From: Promethearchaeota archaeon
GTDB taxonomy: Archaea > Asgardarchaeota > Lokiarchaeia > Sigynarchaeales > SOKP01
Direction of reading: 5' to 3'
Assembly: GCA_030620005.1 (NCBI GenBank)
Contig: JAUXAJ010000294.1
Span: forward strand, 1 to 6,066
DNA length: 6,066 bases
Shown piece by piece: positions 1-5,490 of the stretch. The notes under the pieces are model-generated. The model had not been told where the DNA came from. It did not search any database and worked only from the letters and a program-made list of their open reading frames with translations. Position numbers and translations under genes: made by a program. The number at the start of each line of letters is the position of its first letter. Position 1 is the stretch's first letter.

Positions 1-245
1 CTACAAAAAACAATGGGAATATTTTTAGAATCATCATTTTTCTTTAGCCTTTTAGTTATCTCAATGCCATTAATATCAGGCAGTTGCCAATCCAATAGAA
101 CTAGATCTGGCTTTTCATCTAGCGCTAATCTTAAACCTACATTACCATTTGGGGCTTGGATTACTTCATAACCATGTTTTTTCAAAATAAAGTCAAGAAG
201 ATACATGTTTTGCTCGTTATCTTCTATAATTAAGATTTTTTTCAT
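1..245 (-). CDS. CheY-like response regulator receiver, partial (C-terminus beyond left edge)
   Basis: The minus-strand frame opens with ATG at 245 and stays open to the window edge, giving 81 complete codons. The protein begins MKKILIIEDNEQNMYLLDFI, a typical receiver beta1-alpha1. The acidic pair is E8/D9 and the phosphoacceptor is D52 in LVLLDWQLPDING. The IPIVF strand (76-80) leads to the expected switch Ser/Thr, which falls on the cut codon (AG-, so Ser or Arg). The Lys of the KP motif lies outside the window, so it cannot be seen whether an output domain follows. The start overlaps the kinase stop in ATGA, and a strong ribosome site (GAGGAG) lies just upstream inside the kinase gene, so translational coupling is likely. 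It is expected to accept phosphate from the kinase encoded upstream. The receiver identity is very secure; the output is unknown. Confidence 0.93.
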   Translation of the reverse strand, partial: MKKILIIEDNEQNMYLLDFILKKHGYEVIQAPNGNVGLRLALDEKPDLVLLDWQLPDINGIEITKRLKKNDDSKNIPIVFC

Positions 246-1939
246 TTTTTCTCCTCATCAGTTATTTCTAGCGATAATGTAAAGGTACTTCCCTTGCCAA
301 ATTTGCTTTCAACACGAATATCTCCTTTTAACAGATACGCCAATTTTTTCGATAAATGAAGTCCTAAACCTGTTCCTTCCTTAAACTTACCAGGTTCAAT
401 AATTCGAATAAATGGCTTAAATATTTTTTCTAAATCATCCTCTCTTATTCCTACACCCGTATCCTTAACTGAAATTTCAATTCTTCCACTTTTTTTCTGA
501 GCTTTAATGGATACGCTCCCTTCGTCAGTGAATTTAATTGCATTTCCAATTAAATTTACCACAATTTGATTTATTCTTCTCTTATCATTATATATAGTAA
601 AATTTTCTTCTATTTCAATAGAAAGTTTAAGACTTTTTTTGTCTGCCGCCACCTGAAATGTTTCTTTAACATCATGTAATTGTTTAGCAAGATCAAATTT
701 TTCTTTCCTCAAATTTATCTTTTCAGCCTCGATTTTACTCGTATCTATGATGTCATTTATTAATTCTAACAGGTGATTCGCGCTATTCAATATTATTGTA
801 AGCTGCTTGGTTTGTTCCTCATTTATTTCCCCAACCCATCCTTTTAACAATACATCCGTAAACCCAATTATCGAAGTCAATGGAGTTCTTAATTCATGAC
901 TCGTGCTAGCAATAAACATTGATTTTAACTGATCGAGCCCTCTGAGAAGCTCATTAGCTATAGATAATTCTTTTGTTCTTTCTTCTACTTTAGTTTCAAG
1001 TTCATCGTGTGCTCTTTTCAATTCTATAGTCCTTGCGTTCACCTTTCGATTTAGAATATAACTAATCGAAACAAAAGTACATATCAAGAAAAAAGCAATT
1101 ATTAAGGTGGGAAAAACCCATGAGGGGACCAAATTACCGTACAAATATTTGTTTATTACTTGATAATAGTAAGAGTCGGGGACCTCTTTCATTTCACGCA
1201 AAGAAATGTCTATTTTTTCTATATAATATTCACTTGCTTCAGCATTTTTTGGAAATGCAAATAGCAATTTTGCCGGATTAAAAATTATTGATGTGGGCTC
1301 AACTTGATGACCCTCTTTATTTAAGATTCCAAAAAGTCTATTTACTACCCCTACATCTGCATTTCCTTCATCCAACATTTTAAACACTTCATTGTAATCA
1401 TCAACTTCCTTAAAAACACAATTAATGCCCTTTTTTTTTACTAAATTTTTAATTCCTTCTTCACCGTCAGTATGGATACTACCAGCCATTACAGCCACTA
1501 TTTTGTTTTCCAAATCCTCTATTGTAGAGATATCAACCCCCGCTTTTTTGTAGATAATTCCCCAATTGTTAAGCACTTCCTCGTTATTAAAAAGAAATCT
1601 CTCTTCTCTCTGCTCTGAATAGGCCACGTCAATCATGGTATCAAGATCACCATCCTCCAGCCTTTGCAAGCACTCGATCCATGTACCATTTACCCATTCA
1701 ATTTTCCATCCCTCTTTTAATGCGATGTGTTCTAAAAGATCGGGGAATATCCCGACAACCCTTCCATTCTCCTCATAAACTTTAGGTTTATTATCATATT
1801 GTCCAACTCTTAAAATTCTTTCATGATAAGTAGAATAAGAATTATACATGACGAGAATTAGAATAGGTAAAGTTATTCCCACTATAATTGAGAGAACGAT
1901 AATTCTATTGAATAGCTTTTTTTTATTCTTTTTTAACAT
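242..1939 (-). CDS. Membrane sensor histidine kinase with extracellular family-3 solute-binding domain
   Basis: This 565-residue protein is a sensor that should bind a small ligand outside the cell and autophosphorylate inside. Residues 1-10 are basic and TM1 spans about 12-32. Residues 41-265 resemble bacterial extracellular solute-binding family 3 (amino-acid-binding type; note GIFPDLLEHIA at 63-73 and the DVGVV strand at 195-199). TM2 is about 274-295. A coiled-coil linker covers about 300-335. HisKA follows with the H-box SHELRTPL and phospho-His H348. HATPase_c has the N-box VNLIGNAIKFT (N462, N466), G1 DTGVGI (D493), F-box IFKPF (506-510) and G2 GTGLGLHLS (522-530), so all catalytic motifs are intact. 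There is no HAMP, PAS or attached receiver. The start ATG is preceded by GTGAT at a 5-nt spacing, a weak match to the 16S tail. The gene shares ATGA with the next receiver gene. The ligand cannot be told from sequence. Confidence 0.95.
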   Translation of the reverse strand: MLKKNKKKLFNRIIVLSIIVGITLPILILVMYNSYSTYHERILRVGQYDNKPKVYEENGRVVGIFPDLLEHIALKEGWKIEWVNGTWIECLQRLEDGDLDTMIDVAYSEQREERFLFNNEEVLNNWGIIYKKAGVDISTIEDLENKIVAVMAGSIHTDGEEGIKNLVKKKGINCVFKEVDDYNEVFKMLDEGNADVGVVNRLFGILNKEGHQVEPTSIIFNPAKLLFAFPKNAEASEYYIEKIDISLREMKEVPDSYYYQVINKYLYGNLVPSWVFPTLIIAFFLICTFVSISYILNRKVNARTIELKRAHDELETKVEERTKELSIANELLRGLDQLKSMFIASTSHELRTPLTSIIGFTDVLLKGWVGEINEEQTKQLTIILNSANHLLELINDIIDTSKIEAEKINLRKEKFDLAKQLHDVKETFQVAADKKSLKLSIEIEENFTIYNDKRRINQIVVNLIGNAIKFTDEGSVSIKAQKKSGRIEISVKDTGVGIREDDLEKIFKPFIRIIEPGKFKEGTGLGLHLSKKLAYLLKGDIRVESKFGKGSTFTLSLEITDEEKK

Positions 1940-2119
1940 TAATAATCACTTTTATTTGTTTGTAGCAACCTACTTTATTCAATCGCAGTAAATTAAAATT
2001 TAATCCCTTCTAATTAAATAATCACATGAATCAAATATAAATAATAGTCATGCAAAAATAATTAAATAACTTAAATTATATCTAACTCATATAATCTTAA
2101 AATACTCAAAGATGTATAA
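1940..2119. promoter_or_regulatory. Divergent AT-rich promoter region between kinase and longin-type regulator
   Basis: This 180-nt non-coding spacer separates two divergent starts and should hold both promoters. On the plus strand, TTAAATTATAT at 2071-2081 is a plausible archaeal TATA box. A start site about 25 nt downstream, near 2100-2106, would leave a leader of under 20 nt. That fits the lack of a clear Shine-Dalgarno before ATG 2120. A second AT stretch, AAATATAAATA at about 2033-2043, is an alternative. On the minus strand, TTAAATTTTAA at about 1990-2002 could serve the kinase. The base composition makes chance TATA matches likely, so only the presence of promoters in the spacer is reasonably supported. 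Confidence 0.4.
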
Positions 2120-3010
2120 ATGGTAAAGCCTTTAATTCTACTAGTCGAAGATAATCCCGATATCTTGAAGTACATCCAATTAGTGTTAGAGCATAATGAA
2201 TATAGAACAATTTCAGCTGAAAATGGTCGACAAGGACTTCAAATCCTATCTAAATTTGATGATATCCCCGATCTTATAATAAGCGATATTTTAATGCCAG
2301 AAATGGATGGATACGAGTTTTTTAACAATATATCAACTAATGAAAAATATTCGCACGTTCCCTTTATTTTCTTAACAGCTTTAGATTCTCCAGAAGACGT
2401 AAGATTAGGTAAAGCACTCGGTGTTGACGATTACTTGACGAAACCAATAAACGAAGAGGATTTGCTAGCAACTATTTCAGGTAAAATTAATAGAAACAAA
2501 AGATCAACTCTAATCAACGAAAATATAAAGGAATATTTCTTTTCACAAGACACGGACTTGTTCTCATACCTTTCCAAGGAAGACACAAAAAAGGTCGTTT
2601 TGTTGGAGGTACAATGGGATGATATTACCGGTCCTAATTTAATTAAATATTTTCCAGACGATTTAGATTATCCCTTCCCAATAAAAGAAATTGGAAAGCA
2701 ACTCTTTCATTCTATAAGTTCTATTTACGGAAGTGAGAAAATTACAAGCGCAAAAGGAATTCTTATTAACATTGAAAATTTTAAAATATCCGGGTATGCT
2801 TTTTTTGATTCCTTTCCTGATAAGTCAACTAGAGCTGGAAAGCGAAACTACATGTTTGCGGTATTGGCACCTAATATTTCTTATTTACATTCAATACAAA
2901 TCAATGTAATTTTAAAAAAGATGTCCAGAATATATAAGCAAAAAAAAGAATGGGATCTTGCGACATATTGGGAAAAAATTTTGAATCTTTTATCAAAACC
3001 TCCTATATGA
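2120..3010 (+). CDS. Response regulator: receiver fused to a longin-like C-terminal domain
   Basis: The protein has 296 residues. Positions 1-125 are a full CheY-type receiver with acidic E10/D11, phosphoacceptor D56 (SDILMPEMDG), switch T86 (FIFLTA) and K108 (LTKPI). A linker of about 30 residues follows. Residues 157-293 are not a DNA-binding or enzyme domain that I recognise. The predicted order is two strands (KVVLLEVQWDD and PNLIKYFP), a helix (PIKEIGKQLFHSISSIYG), three strands (GILINIEN, SGYAFFDSF, NYMFAVLAP), then helices to the end. That is the longin-fold order (beta2-alpha-beta3-alpha), and the early WDDxxGP turn resembles N-terminal longin/DENN-type domains. Longin and roadblock domains are expanded in Asgard archaea, so a phosphorylation-controlled protein-protein or GTPase interaction is a reasonable inference. 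It lies divergently beside the kinase, its possible partner. The ATG has no clear Shine-Dalgarno. The receiver call is certain; the longin call is moderate. Confidence 0.9.
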   Translation: MVKPLILLVEDNPDILKYIQLVLEHNEYRTISAENGRQGLQILSKFDDIPDLIISDILMPEMDGYEFFNNISTNEKYSHVPFIFLTALDSPEDVRLGKALGVDDYLTKPINEEDLLATISGKINRNKRSTLINENIKEYFFSQDTDLFSYLSKEDTKKVVLLEVQWDDITGPNLIKYFPDDLDYPFPIKEIGKQLFHSISSIYGSEKITSAKGILINIENFKISGYAFFDSFPDKSTRAGKRNYMFAVLAPNISYLHSIQINVILKKMSRIYKQKKEWDLATYWEKILNLLSKPPI

Positions 3011-3103
3011 ACAAATTAAATTAATACCTTCTGATTTTTTAAAATAAAAATAAAAATTTAAAACATGTTAAAATTAACCTATAATTTGCGAAATAGAAAA
3101 GAA
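3011..3103. terminator. Convergent gene-end spacer with T-tracts on both strands
   Basis: The plus-strand regulator and the minus-strand acyltransferase converge here, 93 nt apart. On the plus strand a T6 run at 3035-3040 lies 25 nt past the regulator stop. On the minus strand the run of A-blocks at 3041-3060 reads as repeated T4-T5 blocks, located 44-63 nt past the acyltransferase stop, with further T-rich sequence just after the stop. Archaeal termination commonly uses such T-runs without a hairpin, and I see no strong stem here. The assignment rests on position and composition. Confidence 0.5.
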
Positions 3104-4470
3104 TTAAACTTTAAGTTCTTGTACTACTTCGGATTTTTCTTCCTCATCTTCCTTTTCTTCTTCCTTAATCGTCTTTTCAATATAAGGGCGGAATACTGTT
3201 ATTTTTGGCGGTGTCATCGTTAAAATTAGTTCCGCTATTTTCGGATATTCCATTATGAAAAGGAATTCTTCTTTTACTAATGGTTTTTGCTTCATGACAT
3301 TTCCATGCCTTACTAATTCAAGAATCTGCCGCGCTTCTTCGTCATTTTTGAATTCAAGGTTAAAATTTCCATATATATGTTTAAAGGATGAAATACCACT
3401 ATACTCTCCAGTTGTTATCTTACGTCCCGTTTCAATCTTTATGATTTTACCTCGCCCTAATTCTCTATAGTCATAAAGTTCATAATTTCGTCTATCCTTC
3501 AATGCTCCATCCGCATGGATTCCCGATTCGTGAGCAAAAGCGTTATCGCCAACACCGGGTTGGTTTACGGGAATAGGAACTCCAAAAGCGAGTGAAGCAT
3601 AATTTGCAATCTTCCATGCGCACGTCAAATCGAGACGAGGATCAACCATTCCCAATTCTTCAATTTCGGCACCATGTTTTAGAGCCAAGACCGTGCTCAC
3701 AAGATCACAATTGCCGGCGCGCTCACCCATAGAATTGATCGTAGTATTTATATACGCGTCTTGTCCTTCTTCAATTACACCCTTAGCACCCATTATGCTA
3801 TTTGCTACTGCCATTCCCAAGTCGTTATGCGTGTGTAGCTCTACTGGAATGTCTACTTCTTTTACCAAATCCTTACATCTAAAGTGAATGCGGAATGGTG
3901 TTTCAAATCCTAATGTATCGCAATACCGAATTCGATCTGCACCAGCTTTTTTAGCAGCATTGCAAAATTTCAGGAGATAATCCATTGATGTTCTTGAGGC
4001 GTCCTCAGCATTAACTCCAATAGTTTTTATACCTAAATCGCGTGCCCTTTGAACGGCAGCCGTCATCATGTTGATCACATCGTCTTCGTTGTATTTTCCT
4101 TGAAATTTTCCTTGAATCATTTGCTTAGAGGTTGAAATTGATAAATTCAAATGTTCAACTCTAGTTAGTTCTACGGCTTTTTCTACGTCAGAATCTATTG
4201 CTCGGACCCAGCCTTCTAAAATCATGGGATGAATTACTTTCATTCGTGCAAGTTCTAAGTTAGCGTTAATGTAATTTGTCTCGTGAAGAGTTGTTGGAAA
4301 GCCGAACTCGCTTTGGTATACACCCATTTCATTCAATAATATATTTAGAACAGTTTTTTCTAACTTTGCTAATCCTAGACGGCTTGTTTGCACACCATTT
4401 ATCGTTTCAAAGCGAACTGCTAATTGAAAACGCGATTGGTGACGTCCAGAATGTAGATTCGGTTATCCAT
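3104..4470 (-). CDS. Homocitrate synthase / 2-isopropylmalate synthase family acyltransferase, split by a 32-nt BHB intron
   Basis: This DRE-TIM metallolyase should condense acetyl-CoA with a 2-oxo acid. The gene is exon 1 (4470-4431, 40 nt) plus exon 2 (4398-3104, 1295 nt), giving 444 residues. Exon 1 encodes MDNRIYILDVTNR. Splicing restores DVTNRDGVQ (9-17) with R13 and metal-ligand D14. Exon 2 encodes HTH at 202-204, GERAGN with N243, and AFAHESGIHADG at 300-311, so all family landmarks are present. It lacks the long regulatory tail of classical LeuA and ends in a charged Lys/Glu tail (about 418-444). The start ATG 4470 has AGGTG 8 nt upstream. Unspliced reading from this ATG ends at TAG 4422-4420. 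The only in-frame start in exon 2 before the conserved body is GTG 4393, which would lose R13 and D14. The substrate is unproven: homocitrate synthase is my first guess, with isopropylmalate, citramalate or Re-citrate synthase as alternatives. No biosynthetic neighbours help. Confidence 0.92.
4399..4430 (-). other. Archaeal BHB intron (32 nt) in the acyltransferase mRNA
   Basis: On the minus-strand RNA the pairing is as follows. The outer helix is CACCA (4441-4437) with TGGTG (4397-4393). The central 4-bp helix is ATCG (4436-4433) with CGAT (4404-4401). The inner helix is TTTCAA (4429-4424) with TTGAAA (4410-4405), closing a 13-nt loop. The two bulges are CGT (4432-4430) on the 5' side and AAA (4400-4398) on the 3' side. 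All 15 pairs are Watson-Crick. The archaeal splicing endonuclease cuts such bulges after the second nucleotide, which gives exon 1 ending ...CGCG and exon 2 starting ATGG.... The join reads CGC GAT GGT, Arg-Asp-Gly, in frame. The excised length of 32 is not a multiple of three and contains a TAG in the upstream frame. A competing stem, CGTTT with AAACG, can also form but does not explain the frame. Splicing itself is inferred. Confidence 0.9.
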
Positions 4471-4560
4471 TTCTAATACACCTATTTTTATTATACATTA
4501 TTATTACACTTTTGTTTCTTTTATTTAGAAAATGATTAATGTATTTTATTTTTTTCTAAT
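4471..4560 (-). promoter_or_regulatory. Ribosome site and probable promoter of the acyltransferase gene
   Basis: AGGTG at 4483-4479, read on the minus strand, lies 8 nt before ATG 4470 and matches the archaeal anti-Shine-Dalgarno core. This supports the upstream ATG, and so the exon 1 model, over the GTG at 4393, which has no such site. TAAATAAAA at about 4530-4520 is a plausible TATA box with a start site near 4500, giving a leader of about 30 nt. The ribosome site is fairly convincing; the TATA box is weak because the whole stretch is AT-rich. Confidence 0.5.
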
Positions 4561-4735
4561 AATTAAAAATTTTTTAGAAATTTAATAAATTATTGTAATA
4601 ACTGTTTTAAAAACTTTATTAATCTGAAGGTATTTCATTTATTCCTTAGTTTTAGTGAACAATCTTTTATATTAACAATCTGAATAATTAAATTTTATGG
4701 TTTCTCGTTGAAAAATTTCAATTATTATAAGTTAA
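4561..4735. other. AT-rich spacer with no gene seen
   Basis: Together with the promoter stretch to its left, this makes about 265 nt without a coding frame on either strand. The sequence is almost entirely A and T with short homopolymer runs. I found no tRNA, no convincing C/D box pair, no repeat array and no strong hairpin. It may hold a promoter for the remnant that begins at 4736 (for example the TATATTAA stretch near 4668), but that cannot be separated from background composition. Confidence 0.5.
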
Positions 4736-5189
4736 ATGGAATTTAATAAGGAGTTGATGAAAAAAATAGAGCAAAGTTGTTAAAAGACTTCGTCATGGTG
4801 CAGAAATCGATAAGTATAGAATCAAGACAAAGAAACAAGCTGTTTTTTTAGAACCAATCACAAAATATTTATCACAAATATATAAACCAAAACATATTTA
4901 TAAATCATTATTTATTGTTAAACACAGAAATTTACGAGATCCTTATACTGTAGACGTATTAAATGTGTTTAGAGCTAAAATTAATGATTTTAAGGTCATA
5001 AAACAAGATTCCAACCTCAGAAGTTCCATTTTTTTCGACAAGGGGTTAAAAGAAATTGAAAAAAATGATAACGACCTCCCCGAGTCAATAGGGAATCTCT
5101 CTTTGCTCAATGAACTATGTTTAAGTAATAATTTAACAACTCTCCTTGACTCGATAAGGAACCTTTTCTCTCTGTCAGTTTATAAATAA
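4736..5189 (+). pseudogene. Frameshifted remnant of a protein with a degenerate leucine-rich repeat
   Basis: ATG 4736 opens MEFNKELMKKIEQSC and stops at TAA 4781-4783. The +1 frame is open from 4770 to the stop at 5187-5189 (139 residues) and has no ATG near its left end. Losing one base in the AAA run near 4773-4776 would join the two as MEFNKELMKKIEQVVKRLRH and onward, so a single-base frameshift is likely. AAGGAG also stands just before the internal ATG 4757. The middle (about LEPITKYLSQIYKPKHIYKS) is not recognised. The C-terminal part carries LPESIGNLSLLNELCLSNN and LTTLLDSIRNLFSL, about one and a half units of the LPESIGNL type of leucine-rich repeat, with a residue missing at the NN-L junction. 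Full proteins of this kind usually have many units, so this is truncated as well as shifted. It could still encode a short peptide, but decay is the simpler reading. Confidence 0.6.
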
Positions 5190-5305
5190 TACGACAACTA
5201 GGAAAAATCTTTCAAACATCCTTTTTTGTGTATTAATTTAAATAAGTTAATGAATAGATACTTTATAGAGACAAAAGTTATGATATATCTTGACAATTGA
5301 TTAAA
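5190..5305. other. Short AT-rich spacer between gene remnants
   Basis: This 116-nt non-coding stretch lies between the leucine-rich-repeat remnant and the next truncated frame. A T-run (CTTTTTTG, about 5221-5228) 30-40 nt past the upstream stop could act as a terminator. I see no RNA gene or repeat in it. Confidence 0.35.
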
Positions 5306-5476
5306 ATGAATGAATTCAAGGTTAACGAGCACCTCAAGCTGGAAGCGAGCAGGACTAATATCAATGGTAAAGGAGAGCTTTTTAACCAGTACAAGTTTTT
5401 ATTGTTAAAAAAACAACTAACAAAACAGAATTTGTATTCTGGGGTCTTTAATATAAAAAGAAAAAAAAGGTCATAA
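5306..5476 (+). pseudogene. Truncated N-terminus of an unrecognised protein (56 codons, second frame continues)
   Basis: ATG 5306 opens a 56-residue frame that starts MNEFKVNEHLKLEASRTNIN and ends KRKKRS at TAA 5474-5476. No Shine-Dalgarno is visible. The first 35 residues look like a real protein start, with mixed hydrophobic spacing and KGELFNQYKFLLL. After that the frame turns into Lys/Gln-rich sequence. In a neighbouring frame the DNA around 5424-5450 reads NKTEFVFWGL and then stops. My recollection, unverified, is that Asgard leucine-rich-repeat proteins often start with an NEF...FNQCKxLLL segment followed by an ETEFWG motif. If that holds, this is the frameshifted and truncated head of such a protein. 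Next to the leucine-rich-repeat tail at 4736-5189, it suggests the decay of a small gene family here. Confidence 0.4.
5447..5455 (+). promoter_or_regulatory. Possible TATA box for the 5491 gene
   Basis: TTTAATATA matches the archaeal TATA pattern well. A transcript starting about 25 nt downstream, near 5477-5482, would begin only about 10-14 nt before ATG 5491. That fits the absence of a Shine-Dalgarno there and points to a nearly leaderless mRNA. It lies within the end of the preceding truncated frame. Confidence 0.3.
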
Positions 5477-5490
5477 TATTTAGATTAACT

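Noticed and set aside
3104..4393. Acyltransferase starting at GTG 4393 as the true protein
   Set aside because: It would lack the DxTxRDGxQ metal and substrate motif, has no ribosome site, and the missing motif is present just upstream across the BHB insert.
4410..4432. Simple hairpin CGTTT(T)CAA with TTGAAACG as a transcription or translation signal
   Set aside because: It uses the same bases as the BHB inner helix. The BHB accounts for the structure, both bulge sizes and the restored coding, while the hairpin alone accounts for none of the frame evidence. It is kept as a possible competing fold.
4393..4470. Insert as an intein, programmed frameshift or pseudogene mutation
   Set aside because: 32 nt is too short for an intein and not a multiple of three. 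No slippery site is present, and a single shift would not remove the insert's residues. A random insertion would not be expected to form a perfect BHB whose cut sites restore the frame and motif.
3255..4476. Plus-strand open frames at 3255-3470, 3693-3887 and 4276-4476
   Set aside because: They lie antisense to the well-supported acyltransferase gene, have no recognisable domains, and the last runs across the intron region. They are shadows.
4561..4790. C/D box small RNA suggested by TTGATGA near 4754 and CTGA at 4623 and 4680
   Set aside because: The boxes are in the wrong order and spacing, and the C box lacks the leading purine.
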